Part shown: piece by piece, positions 12,941 to 24,102 of the stretch | How the letters are laid out: each line of letters opens with the position of its first letter | How positions within the stretch are numbered: position 1 is the first letter of the stretch | DNA from: Clarkia xantiana subsp. parviflora | Taxonomy: Eukaryota; Streptophyta; Magnoliopsida; Myrtales; Onagraceae | Reading direction: 5' to 3' | DNA length: 64,000 nt | NCBI GenBank assembly: GCA_036873135.1 | Contig: JAPTYO010000001.1 | Location: 25,597,774-25,661,773 of the forward strand | Notes under the pieces: model-generated | Told to the model about the DNA's origin: nothing | The model's database searches: none | The model's input: the letters and a program-made list of their open reading frames with translations, nothing else | Made by a program: the position numbers and the translations under genes

Positions 12941-13202
12941 ATATATATATATAACAAGAGAAATAAGAAAAAGTAAATATATGGTGATCATAAAATAAAC
13001 CTCCTGAATCAATTCTATAGAGTAGACGACAATAAACTTTGCCATAAGTGACAATTACCTTTTGAATTTGACTGTGGCTATGAATTTCCTTAGTATGAGC
13101 ATAAGCATAGGCTGAAAGAAACTCTTCTTGCAAGTGGGTTTTTAAAAAACTAGAAATAACGAAAGATATTCTCTCTAGCTATGGAAAAACTTGACAAATA
13201 TA

Positions 13203-13970
13203 GTTAACAGGTGTTTTTGGTATTACATATTTAATAATTTTTTGGTGTTGCTACAAACTGTGAATTTTTTTGTGAAATTTCTATAGAAAGTGATATAGGG
13301 TCCCACCAAGTACCAATACATTTGTTCATACTTTCTCTTTCTTACTTTCTATTGAAATATCACGAGAAATTTTACATTTTAAAGATTTACTCATAATTTT
13401 TTGTCCAATATGTTTTTTTTGCCTGTTTTTGGTAGCACATATTTGACAACTTTTGGCTTTTGGTCTATTTGTTAGTTGACCGTCAGTTTGACAGTTAAAT
13501 AGTCACGTGACTTGCACATACCTAGCCCCAAATTTTATTATTTGCGATGAATTCAAAATTGTGTTCAGTTTAGTCATCAAATTTATTGTCATAACTTTTT
13601 ATTTTAGCTAGGTCGGATCATGGTTAGGGTCTCCCAAGTCCGGCGACCCTAGCTACGCTCCGACCTAGTCATGGGTCGGACCATGACTAGGTCAATTTAG
13701 TCATAAGAGTGCATTTGATAATGTTTAAGGGCTAACTTGCAAACATAAAAAGTTAGGACAATAAATTGGACTAAACTGAACAAAATAAAAATTTGGGGAT
13801 AGGCATGTGCAAGTCACGTGATTATTTAACTGTCAAACTGATGGTCAACTAACAGATGGACCAAAAACTAAAAGTTGTCAAACATGTGGTACCAAAAATA
13901 AGCAAAAAAATCATGTTGGACCAAAAGACAAAGTTGTCAAATATGCGGTACCAAAAAATCTATTAACCTA
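13203..13970. mobile_element. Long-TIR MITE, probably Mutator-like
   Basis: The ends are inverted repeats (GTTAACAGGTGTTTTTGG on the left, CCAAAAAATCTATTAACC on the right). The longest matching arms are about 13395-13590 and 13735-13935, both including TCACGTGA followed or preceded by a TTGCACAT-like word. An insertion of about 140 bp at 13250-13390 breaks the left arm. The GGTTAA terminus is shared with the MITEs at 14238, 34814 and 37428. I could not fix the target duplication. No gene is seen. Confidence 0.7.
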
Positions 13971-14237
13971 AAAAATAACATATATAGCAAATTAAAATAT
14001 TATTTTATGAATATATTTTTTGAATATATTTTATTGATTCTAAATTTTTTGAATATAATTTTTTAAATATAGTTTATTTTTTTCATTTATTATATCTAAT
14101 TTAGTCGAGCTTACTTATATTTTTTATGTTATTTTAGATATGGAAATGTGAATTTACCAGCAAATACAGGCACAAGTTTTCACCAGAATTGTTATATATT
14201 CTACTGGAAACACACAAGTTTCACTAGAATTCTTATA

Positions 14238-14750
14238 GGGTTAACATGTCTTTTGGTCCATGATGTTCGACCACTTTTGGGTTTTAATCTATGATTTTTT
14301 TTTCCTAATTTTGGTACCATATGTTTGCAGATTTTTCTAGTTTTGGTCCGGCCGTTACGTTCCGTCTATTTTTCCGTTAAGTGACATGTACAAGTCACGT
14401 GATCCATCCTAAACTTTCAATTTTGTTCAAATTTAGGGGAATTGACCCATTGAACTAGGTTTAGGGTGTCAATTCCCCCAAATTTGACCCATTAAACCTA
14501 GTTCAATTCGCCGAAATTGAACTAGGTTAAGGGTATGATCAATTCCCCCAAATTTGAACCAAATTGAAAGTTTATGGCGGATCACGTGATTTGCACATGT
14601 CACTTAAAGGAAAAAAATGGACGGAATGTAACAGTCGGACCAAAACTAGAAAAATCTGCAAAGATAAGATACCAAAACTAGGAAAAAAAAATATTATAGA
14701 CCAAAACCCAAAAGTGGTCAAACATCATGGACCAAAAAACTTGTTAACCC
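14238..14750. mobile_element. Long-TIR MITE, probably Mutator-like
   Basis: The inverted ends begin GGGTTAACATGTCTTTTGG and end CAAAAAACTTGTTAACCC, and pairing extends for roughly 200 bp on each side, so the whole element can fold. The flanking 9-mers ATTCTTATA and AATGTTGTA match at six of nine places, compatible with an old 9-bp duplication. It shares TCACGTGATT and TTGCACATG words with the element at 13203. Confidence 0.75.
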
Positions 14751-15072
14751 AATGTTGTATATTCATTCTACTTGAAATACTTTTCGATTTTTATTTTTTT
14801 GGCCAAGTTTTCGAAATTTTTAGATAATTCATAATTCTCACTTGTTTTTAGCAAAGTAAAATAAAATGTTGCATTGGCAAAAAAAATTGTTGTTGCAGAA
14901 CAGTAAATCAGTAATTACTAATTCTAATTACACTCATCCCGCCGTGTCAGGACTCAGGAGACAGAACATGAAAGTGAAAGACAGCGCCATTGGAGCTGGT
15001 TACTAGAATGGATAGCGTTCTCTGAAACTCGCCAACGGCTCTCAAAATTCTTCGTTCAACTCTTCAACTTCA
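14751..15072. other. 5' flank of the pTAC14-like pseudogene
   Basis: AT-rich sequence with no gene. From about 14930 it becomes less AT-rich and runs into a likely 5' leader (GAACTCGCC-like text is not repeated elsewhere in the window). It presumably holds the old promoter of the gene that starts at 15073. No convincing TATA box is seen. Confidence 0.5.
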
Positions 15073-16292
15073 ATGGCTCTCTCCGTTCCACTCTCTCCGC
15101 TGAATTGCTCCAATTCTTCTACCCAGGTACAGTTCCATCTTCCTCCCTCTAACTATATCTGAATCAGTAGCTCCACCAGTGACAGAAACTGGTCGTTGTT
15201 GATCATTCAATTTTTGACATCATCAATTAGAAACGAGAAATTGCTCACATGTTCCGGATAGCTACAGCCTTGCTATGCTAGAGTTTTGAACAATAGTATA
15301 GTTTATACACATCATCGTTGCTCTGGTATCCAGAACCTAAGAAACAGATCACGAAATTTTCAAAAGAAAATACTGAAGAATTAAAAGAGAATATCTTAGA
15401 TGGATGATGCTGCTGTTACTCTTTCTTTTTATGTGCTAATTTGCTTGACAATACCCAACCTTTGAATTGAACTCTTCCAATTGCTTCTGCAATTCTAACA
15501 TCTGTGTAAAATGCTTTACAGACAGATTGGGAACTGAGATTGGCGTGTCTTCTTCTGTATGCATTTGACAGGGATGACAACTTCTGGCAGTTGTACAGTG
15601 ACTTTTTACCGAGTGAAGATGAATGCACTAGCCTTTTGCAGCAAAGGTTTTTTTTGTCTAACCTTGCTCAAATATTATTATCATTAAGATTGTTCATTTT
15701 TAGCAATTAAGGTAAAAACATTCTTTTTCCCCACCTTATTTACTAATAGAATTGCTAGATTTTAATTTCTTTTTCCTCCTGTGTGGCTTTGTTTTCTTGT
15801 AGGAGGATCTCGAAGAGCTGCAGGATCCAGCGCTTGCTTCAACTATGATACAACAGCAAAAACAGGCCTTGAAGTTTTGGGAAAATAATTGGGTGAGTAG
15901 TTGAAATAGCTACCCCATATAATTGATGCCATATTTTTTGGTTGAAATTCCTTATCCATCTAATTGCTGTAATTGTTGGGTGTAATTGCAGCATAGTGAT
16001 ACAAGCGTCGGATTTTGATGTGTGAGTACAGTATTTCATGTGCAAAAGGCGATCTGAGCAAGTCTCATACTAAACTATGGGGTTTGACGGTTTTAGGTCA
16101 AATTCTATCGTTTAGATTGTCAAATTTGCAGTTTTATGTTTTTTTTTCGGTCTTTTTTGTAATTTCAGTTTTGTTTGGGAATATTTGTTAATTTCAAATT
16201 TTAACTATGGTTAGGGTTTTTCTTTTCAGTATTTAAGGCATTGTTAGCTGAATTTTACAGAAGTTGAATTATATATGAAAAAAAATTGAGAT

Positions 16293-16476
16293 TGTTATGA
16301 ATATATTTAGTGGATGTTCAATATTACGTGTATATACCATCTTCCTTGTTTAGACTTTCCTAGTATTAAATTTACTTCCTCCACAAGTATATGTAATCCC
16401 TATATAAGGGCTCATAATGTGTGATAATAAGACATCTCTAAATTCTCTCTTCCATTAGCTCTATACTTTCGTAACA
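16293..16476 (+). repeat. LTR of the Ale-like element, copy 1
   Basis: TGTTATGAATATA...TTTCGTAACA, 184 bp, followed at once by CGTTATCAGCACGA, the word that follows the 5' LTR in many plant Ale-type copia elements. CCCTATATAAGG near 16400 is a likely TATA box. The equal-length copy at 59863-60046 confirms both edges. Confidence 0.9.
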
Positions 16477-17480
16477 CGTTATCAGCACGATATCTCATAA
16501 TTATTTTTCCAATTAATTCTGTATCCGATATCTGATCACCGTGCCCGAGTCCAACTTCCACACAAATTAATCACCCACCAAGTAGAGCCGGCCAGTGTGT
16601 TCCGTGGAATCCTCCACGGTGAAGCAGAGTAATCCATCCTCGCCATGTTCCATCACCGTCGCGATTCAATGGTCCGATCGGCACTTAGTACAACACGGCA
16701 CATAGTACATTCCTGTGGCACAGAGCATCGATCAGAGTCATCTTACGAGGGTCACTGACAATATGCAAAAGATAAGAATCATTCATTATTAAATTAATTT
16801 ATATGTAATGAATATTTTTATTTTGGCTTTGGCTCTATTCAATATATTGAGGCGACTAATGAAATTATTTCTTTTGAAGGACTAATAAGAGAAACAAGTG
16901 ATCTGTTAATCCAATCGAGCTCAAATTGGCACAATACCCGTGGCTGGTGGCTAGGTTTCCGGTCGTTACATTCGTTGACGGCTAGGGTTCACAAAGAATA
17001 ATTTGTCGAATTATGTGGAAGAAGCTGACTTAATTAATAGATTGGTTTATCCGAGAGAGAATGATTATCACACCGATCTAGATGCCCGGGACTGCTCCAC
17101 ATAGATCCACTTCACCATCACAGATTATGGCTAGAACAGAAGACGAATACGATTACCTCTTCACGTAAAACAGATGAGTATACATTTATTATATTATTAA
17201 ATTGATATATGGATTAAACTGAATAATTTGTTTCATTTGTCACGAATGATTAACTGAACATGCAACATAACCATTATAATCGATTTCGTAATAGTTGCAA
17301 TTGATAAAACAAATTGGTATATGCATCAATAAATTATGCTCCAAGAAGTGAGTATAATAGCACATGAATTATTATGAAAAAAAAGGTGTGGCCTAGCACA
17401 AGGTGCATGATGCTTTAATATCTATATCGGTAATTGATGAAAATATATATATGTATATGCATCGCCCACTAGATGTGCTT

Positions 17481-20080
17481 CACTCCCTGAAGCGAGTGTT
17501 GCAACATATGATTATATTGATGATGATATACTCCACTCCCTGAAGTGAGTGTTGAAGTTTATGATTAAATTATGATATCATCGCTACTCCCTGAAGTGGG
17601 CATTACATTGTTTGATTAATGATTTCAATTAGAATATATTACACTCCCTGAAGAGAGTGATAAAGTTTATGGTTATAATAACTCTAAAAGAGTACAAATA
17701 CAAATATGCTATAATTATCATATTTTATGGACATAGTTGATTTCGAAAGAGATAAAATATACAATTAGCATCATCATGACTTTGATAAAGAACGATGATG
17801 CCTCTTACAAATAAATAATGCATGAAGAGAATGCAAAGTCCAATTGATTTGGAAGAATGATAATTTTGAGAAGCGCAATGAGGCGAAGTTTGGCATCAAT
17901 AGCAAATATTATTCGATACTTGGATATTGCGATAAAGAAAATTGCATTCTATACTAATATCGTATCCTGAAGATCTGATATTACGATCTTGAAGATCAAA
18001 GTTATGAATATTCATATTTATTTTACTTTAAATTTTGCATTTACAACTATCTTTTATATTTATTGCACTACATTTACAGTTATATTTATATTTCTTGCAT
18101 TGCATTTATAGTTATCTTTTTATTTCTTGCACTGCATTTTATTTATTATATACATATATCATTATGCTCATTAAAATTTATTATAAAATGATCCATAAGA
18201 TCAAGAGTTATTCAAAAGCTCAAGAATTACTACATTTAGGATCCAGAGGTTCCTATAATGTATGAAAAATGATTTAATGAAGTAAAGATCTTCAAATATG
18301 AAAAGTGAATCATGTAAAACATGAGTTATACATAAAGAATCCTGAAGATTCTAAAAGATCATAAGTTATGAATAAATGATCATGAAGATCCTAGAAGATC
18401 TGGAAATGAATAAAGGATCCTGAAGATCCTAAATATATGGAACTATGAATTAACGAGATTGAAGATCCCTGAAGATCTTAAATTATGAACAGAGATCCTG
18501 AAGATCCTGAATTGTTTTTATGAATGATATAGGATCATGAAAATGAGATCTGAATATCCTAAGAGATTTTGTGATATAAACAAAAGATCATTAAATATTT
18601 TGAGTTACATATAAGGATCCTAATATATTGAGCTATAAATGATCCCGAAGATCATTAATTTGAACATTTATACTAAGTTATTTATTTATTTCTTTACATT
18701 TTTTTTTATTGTTATTTATATGCTTCATATACTTTATTTCTTATTATAAAGAATGTGAATACTCCGCAATCATCATTATGATGAAGATGAACAAAATAAA
18801 CATGCGGACTGTGTTATCAGGATTATGAAGAAAAAAAATTTCAAGTAAACCAGAAGTTTACCGCCAATATTGGCATGATTGATTATTTATTCGGTAAACC
18901 GGAAGTTTACTGATTCATATAGAGGTAAACCCGAAGTTTTACCCATATAATATGATATTTAGTGTGACCGGTTACAGACCATTCCGGATCACTTAAGATG
19001 CGCAGTACATTATTTGGAAGAACCTGAAGATTCTCCATAAATCATTATGATAATTGCTCTCAAATGAAAATTCATTATGTGATCATCATCAACTAAGTTC
19101 GAGATAAAATTCCATTATTTATGGAAATAATAAAAGGTGAATATGGGCCCGTTCACCCGCCATGTGGACCGATATATTATTTTGAAAGATGCATCTACAA
19201 TATGGTCGCATGTGCATTAATTATCACGAATTTGCAATAGCAAAATTTCCATATTATGCAATAAAGAATGATGATGATATTGAAAGTTGATATTTACTAC
19301 AAGATTCAGACGATTATATGTCTAGATTTGCAGTTTAGCATGAAAGTTACAAAGATCCTCCAATTAAATAGCTAAACTGCCACCAATTAGAGCAAATTGA
19401 GTGTAAATGCATGTTATTATGCAAGCAGCAGTATAATTGCGCATCAAGCCAATTTTAAATGACAGTTCTCCCCATTACAAAAACTTTTAGTCAAGAGGCT
19501 AATTCCCCATTTATGAACTTTATAAAGTGCGATATATATTTGAATAGCTCCACCGCAACGCACTAAGATGGGTCTGGAATGTTGGGAAAAATATGTTGGA
19601 TACAAACAATTTATTGGGAACAATGAATGATATATATTTTAAAGCAAGAGTTGATGATTGTCATTGATGAATAACTTTCCCAACATTAGGGGGAGAAAAG
19701 AAGCAGCTGGCAGAAAAGAGATTGACTGAAAAAAAAAATTGTTATTATCTCATTTAGATCCTCGCACAATGATAATATGAACCTGAAGTTCAAAGAGATA
19801 ACCATTTTCAGATACTGCCTATTAAGTGACTTTATGAGACCCAGAAAGTCATAAGTCAATTACCGGCTGCAAATGCTCCAATTTAAATGTCCCGGTTGGA
19901 CAATTTACAATTTATAATGAAAAATAAGTCACGCCTGAAGCGTGCGATAATGGTTCCACGAATTTTTTTGAAAGAAGAATGGAGCATGGAAAGAAAAGAA
20001 ATATAAATATGGTCTTATTGTGGAGGTTATTTCCCAAAAGAATTAAAAACATAACTAAATATGAAACCCCAGAAGTGGTT
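17481..20080 (+). repeat. Series of C(NNGAA)G-loop hairpins, copy 1
   Basis: Short inverted repeats share a five-base loop ending in GAA and closed by C-G, but have different stems. Examples: CACTCCCTGAAGCGAGTG (17481), AGAATCCTGAAGATTCT (18336), AGGATCCTGAAGATCCT (18414), AATGATCCCGAAGATCATT (18638), GTAAACCAGAAGTTTAC (18845), GTAAACCGGAAGTTTAC (18894), TGAACCTGAAGTTCA (19778) and CACGCCTGAAGCGTG (19930). About sixteen are seen. The first four, near 17481, 17534, 17583 and 17642, are about 50-60 bp apart. The function is unknown. Confidence 0.75.
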
Positions 20081-20565
20081 CAGGTACCTGAAAGTAATTA
20101 CAATAAAGAGATCTCAATGAGTTATGTCGTTAATGGGAAAATGATGGAACCGAGAATATCAAGTTGTCGACAACAGTTTTGAATATTATTCATGAGTGAA
20201 ATCATAAAACAAGACGAGGAGTCGAGGATCTTGAGCTCAATATGTTAAACAAGTATTATGATTGGCCAAAGTTTGAAAAGACGCAAGTATTAACATTAAA
20301 AATGTAGAAGGTGGAAGCCAGTGTATGCAAATTATTTCCCGCATAAATAAATTGCGTCGTGAGATACGCACATCATGTGGTACAAATGTTATATGCAGAA
20401 TCCTGGCAATTATTATATGGATCATTTAGTGGAGCAATCACCTTCAATTATATTATTACGTTGGCAGTACATAAAATTTTTTAAATGCGTCTCACATACG
20501 AATTACTTATGGCTGTATCAAAAGATTTTGATATTCATACCGAGCTTGAACCGATAAAATCAATC

Positions 20566-20646
20566 TGTTGAGAGTGGGATTTGAACCCACGCCCTTTTGG
20601 ACCAAAATCTTAATCTTGTGCTTTAGACCAACTCGGTCATCTCAAC
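20566..20646 (-). tRNA. tRNA-Leu(AAG)-like, degenerate
   Basis: 81 nt with an acceptor GTTGAGA/TCTCAAC, anticodon loop TTAAGAT and T arm GTGGGTTCAAATCCCAC. The anticodon stem CAAGA/TTTGG has a mismatch and a wobble pair, so this is probably a tRNA pseudogene. First of four tandem copies. Confidence 0.6.
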
Positions 20647-20908
20647 ATGATATTGTAAGGATTGTAATCTGTCGCCTTAGACCAAGCCGGCCGTCTCAAC
20701 ATGATATTATTAGGATTGTTTCTCTTGTCCAAGATGCCGATATGCTAGTACCTGCAAGTAATGTATGACCAGCTGTATCAAAAGATTTTGATACTGAGCT
20801 TGAACCGATAAAAAAAGATTTTGACATTGATACCGTGCAGGTAATGTATGACCAGCTGTATCAAAAGATTTTGATATTCATACCGAGTTTGAACCAATAA
20901 AATCAATA

Positions 20909-20989
20909 TGTTGAGAGTGAAATTTGAACCCACGCCCTTTCGGACCAAAACCTTAATCTGGTGCATTAAACCAACTCGGCCATCTCAAC
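20909..20989 (-). tRNA. tRNA-Leu(AAG)-like
   Basis: 81 nt. A box TGGCCGAGTTGG and anticodon loop TTAAGGT (AAG) are intact, and the anticodon stem CCAGA/TTTGG pairs with one wobble. The 3' half of the T stem is TTCAC in place of CCCAC, leaving two G-T wobbles. A T-run (TGATTTTATT) follows on the minus strand and could end RNA polymerase III transcription. It may be functional or recently decayed. Confidence 0.6.
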
Positions 20990-21255
20990 ATCATATTAAA
21001 AGGATTGTAATTTGTCGCCTTAGATTAAATCGGCCATCTCAACTTGATATTATTAGGATTGTTTCTCTTGTCCAAGATGCCGATAAACTAGTACCTAATG
21101 CAAGTAATGTATGACCAGCTGTATCAAAAGATTTTGATACTGAGCTTGAACCGATAAAAAAAATATTTTGACATTGATACCGTGCAGGCAATGTATGACC
21201 AGATGTATCAAAAGATTTTGATATTCATACCGAGCTTGAACCGATAAAATCAACC

Positions 21256-21336
21256 TATTGAGATTGGGATTTGAACCCACGCCCTTTCGGACTAGTACAT
21301 TAATCTTGCGCCTTAGACCAACTCGGCTATCTCAAC
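21256..21336 (-). tRNA. tRNA-Leu-like, degenerate
   Basis: Third tandem copy. The T arm is intact (GTGGGTTCAAATCCCAC), but the anticodon region reads GCAAGATTAATGTACTAG and no longer forms a proper stem, and the acceptor has changes (TATTGAGAT). Probably a tRNA pseudogene. Confidence 0.5.
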
Positions 21337-21601
21337 ATGATATTATAAAGATTGTAATATGTCGCCTTAGACCAAGTCGGCCATCTCAACTTGATATTAT
21401 TAGGATTGTTTCTCTTGTCCAAGATGCTGATATGCTAGTACCTAATGCAAGTAATGTATGACCAGCCGTATCAAAAGATTTTGATACTAAACTTGAACCA
21501 ACAAAGAAAGATTTTGACATTGATACCGTGTAGGTAATGTATGACAAGTTGTATCAGAAGATTTTGATATTCATACCGAGCTTGAACTGATAAAATCAAT
21601 T

Positions 21602-21682
21602 TGTTGAGAGTGGGACTTAAACCCACGCCCTTTCAAACCAGAACCTTAATTTGGCGCCTTAGACCAACTCGGCCATCTCAAC
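21602..21682 (-). tRNA. tRNA-Leu(AAG)-like
   Basis: Fourth tandem copy, 81 nt. Acceptor, D arm and anticodon loop TTAAGGT are kept. The anticodon stem CCAAA/TCTGG has one mismatch, and the T loop reads TTTAAGT, losing the conserved C of the TTC motif and weakening the B box. Probably decayed. Confidence 0.55.
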
Positions 21683-24102
21683 TTGATTTTATAATTCTTG
21701 ATATTGTCTTACTTATTTGATTTGAATTATTTTCTAACTACTCTCATGCGTTGAATGTTTACCAAACTCTTTCTAGAGAGATACTTATAGTAAAATGATT
21801 TGAATTCTGAAATAGAGATTGTAAATGAAATGCAGATATGCTAAACCATTCCTTCCAGCCCAATTGTTTCCTGCACTTTTAAGGATCGCATACTCGAGGT
21901 CATGATAAACGCTGGGCAACGAATAAAAAAGGGTGATGAGGTAACCATTTGTTATTTTTCTCCTAGAGTTACAAATTTGTAACCTAATCTCTGTACTAGC
22001 TTGAACTTACATACATGGTGGTACTCAAGAGTGGTGAGAATCCATCGTCCTAACTACTTATTTTATCTTTGATTTGTCGATAGATGGCCCTAAATTACAT
22101 GCCTGAGCAGAAGAATAATATGCTCATGCAAAGATACGGATTTTCATCAGTTGCGGTAAGTTGAATCTTCTCGACTTATAGAAAAAAGCTTCGTTCTATT
22201 CTCTGTTAGTGCAGTAACATTACAAAAATCAGTTGAACAACGAAATTTATGGTATCTTACAAATATTAGTCTTTGCTAAATATTTATATTGTGAATTACT
22301 GCGTAGAATCCATGGGATGTGATTGAGTTCTCAGAAAACGCTCCTGGTATTCATTTGGATTCGTTCTTGTCAGACTTTGGAATAGCTGGTCTTCCTGAGG
22401 AATATTTCTACAATAGTATGGACCGAAGCACCCCCTAACTGGAATGTCTTCAACTCTACAGCTTGGTGAACTTCATGATCCTTTTTTTGTGCAGGGTACC
22501 AGTCGAGTATTGGAGACAAAATTGTAGACGGAACTGTTCTTGCAGCTGCAAGAACACAGTCCACTTTGTCAGACAGAGATACTCCTCCAATCCCAAGTGT
22601 AGAGAGAAAAGAAGCCAAGGAGTTGCAAGAAGAGTGCCAACAAATGCTTTCCCGATTTCCAACCACTTCTAAGCAAGACAAGAAAAAACTAGGTAAGAAC
22701 GATATTTACATCCACTTATCTGTTGTTGGTTATTCAGTTGTTACTTAAGTAATTTTTATACAATCACTGCGGCTTGTAGATTCATAGCCAGAAGCGAAGC
22801 TGCAATAAAGTATGTCGCCCCTGCCATTTTGTACATCAAAATTCTAAATTTGTTGCGGTTAGGTGTTTATTGTCAAACTCAAACACATTGCATTTGACAA
22901 CCTCATCTTCACTTGCAGGTATAGATTACACCGAAAGTTGTATATAGAGAAGGTGATCAATGTGCTGGACATGTATCAAGATCTCATCTTTTTTTAGCTA
23001 CAAAGAAATCCCGAATGAATGCTGCGAGATCTGTGATGTTCCACTTCTACCATCTGTTGCAAACGACAACAAACATCACAAATAGTGCAATTTGACTGTG
23101 TTTATCCAATCTAGCGAGAAGAATCCCACATAGAGAATGGTGAAGCTCCCGGTTGGAGTTTACTACTCTATAATCTAATGTGATGATAAAACAGTTTATA
23201 CAAGCTACTAGTTGGGCAGGCAGGAAATGCGGCATAGTTGTTGTAGTCAGTAGTTTTTGTTATTTATTGCAATAAATTATAGTTTTAAGAGTTGATGAGA
23301 GAATAAAATTTTGAATGATTGGTCGGATATGGAAATTTCATATCTTCAGAGTTAGAAATATGTATTTGTAGTAGTAAAGCTTGTTGTTTATTCAATCATA
23401 TTGCGCTCAGTATAACTCTTTCCTGGTTGCTTCTTAAAAAGTTGTAGGTTTAATCTTGCAGAAAGAGGAAAAGATTTTTAAAGGAAAACATGAAAGGAGA
23501 TTTCTTCACAACGTCTAAACTTGAGGGAGTAAATTGACATTTTGGCCTTTTTGTTTATTTACTTTTCCAATTGCTTCTGCAATTCCAACATCTGCGTAAA
23601 TGCTTTACAGACATATTGGGACCTAAGATTGGTGTGCGTTCTTTTGTATGCTTTTGACAGGGATGACAACTTCTGGCAGTTTGTACAGTGACTTTTTACC
23701 TAGTGAAGATGAATGCACTAGCCTGCTTCTTGCAGAAAAGGTTTCCGTCTAACCTTGCTCAAATTCTATCATTATTAAGATTGTTCAATTTTAGCAATTT
23801 AGGTTAAAAATTGTTTTTTTCCCACCTTATTACTAACTGAATTTTAATTTCATTTTCCTCCTGTGAGGCTTTGTTGTCTTGTAGAGGATCTCGAGGAGCT
23901 GCAGGATCCAGCGCTTGCTTCAACTATGATACAACAGCAAAAACAAGCCTTGGAGTTCTGGGAAAAGAATTGTGTGAGTAGCTACCCTATAATATTGATA
24001 GAATATTTTTTGGTTAAATCTCCTTATCCATCTAATTGCTGTAATGTTTGAGTGTATTTTCAGCATAGTGTTGTTCCTCTAAAACTCTCGTGACCTTGAG
24101 AG

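Larger units (their letters stand above)
438..12957 (+). mobile_element. Ty1/copia LTR retrotransposon, degenerate, with nested insertions
   Basis: The element has similar direct terminal repeats (438-1041 and 12359 to about 12940), a primer-binding site right after the 5' LTR, and gag, protease, integrase, reverse transcriptase and RNase H remnants in copia order between 6504 and 10794. Stops and frameshifts break the polyprotein at least six times, so it cannot move by itself. Two Helitrons (1658-5128) and a hAT MITE (11422-11910) are nested in it. Positions 1042-1657 and 5129-6503 are its leader; 10798-11413 and 11919-12358 are 3' sequence without a gene I recognise. The target duplication may be TATAT, but the right end runs into a TA repeat and the exact boundary is uncertain. 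Confidence 0.93.
16293..20511 (+). mobile_element. Ale/Retrofit-like copia remnant, copy 1
   Basis: It begins with a 184-bp LTR (16293-16476). The internal part is heavily decayed. Translated patches near 19755-20165 (HLDPRT, EPEVQRDN, PAANAP, RLKRA, EISMSYVVNGK) and DWPKFEK near 20262 match the integrase-to-RT region of Ale/Retrofit copia elements as I recall them. The sequence from about 17395 to 20400 recurs at 61080-64000. No 3' LTR is seen; the remnant stops at the tandem array beginning near 20512. Positions 16477-17400 hold leader-like sequence with no gene I recognise. Confidence 0.8.
20512..21690. repeat. Tandem array of about 345 bp carrying tRNA-Leu and an exon fragment
   Basis: Units start at 20512, 20855, 21202 and 21548 (TGTATCAAAAGATTTTGATA), giving periods of 343, 347 and 346 bp; the fourth unit is partial. 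Each complete unit carries in order: an antisense tRNA-Leu(AAG) sequence, an antisense tRNA-Leu 5' half (20671-20700, 21014-21042, 21361-21390), a sense fragment reading RIVSLVQDADMLVP, and a second shorter copy of the GTATCAAAAGATTTTGATA stretch. The exon fragment continues the pTAC14-like FIWAVSIAQSQCIN exon seen at 24945-25020, so the array amplified the border of that exon with its tRNA-bearing intron. Confidence 0.85.
15073..22997 (+). pseudogene. pTAC14-like SET-domain protein, copy 1 (broken)
   Basis: Exon-like pieces in order: 15073-15126 (MALSVPLSPLNCSNSSTQ, a plastid-targeting type start, with GT after it), about 15522-15645 (DWELRLACLLLYAFDRDDNF), 15803-15892 (EDLEELQDPALASTM), 21840-21941 (ADMLNHSFQPNCFLHF), 22084-22155 (MALNYMPEQKNNMLMQRYGF), 22307 to about 22430 (NPWDVIEFSENAPG), 22496-22692 (SERKxA-type C-terminal region) and 22918-22997 (ending YQDLIFF). 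These match what I recall of pTAC14, a plastid nucleoid SET protein tied to the plastid-encoded RNA polymerase. NHSFQPN is the SET cofactor-binding NHS motif. A 4-bp loss near 15634 and a 5-bp loss before 21892 (stop TAA) break the frame. The exon between TM-QQQKQALKFWENNW and NHSF was lost to the Ale-like insertion and a tandem array. Confidence 0.85.

Noticed and set aside
18035..18265. Open frame with many leucine, tyrosine and phenylalanine codons in the Ale-like remnant
   Set aside because: It arises from AT-rich TTTATAT repeats; the matching stretch at 61650-61925 is open for the same reason and shows no protein-like conservation.
22370..22681. Open frames on the minus strand across the C-terminal pTAC14-like exons
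   Set aside because: They are antisense to recognisable exon sequence and match nothing I know.
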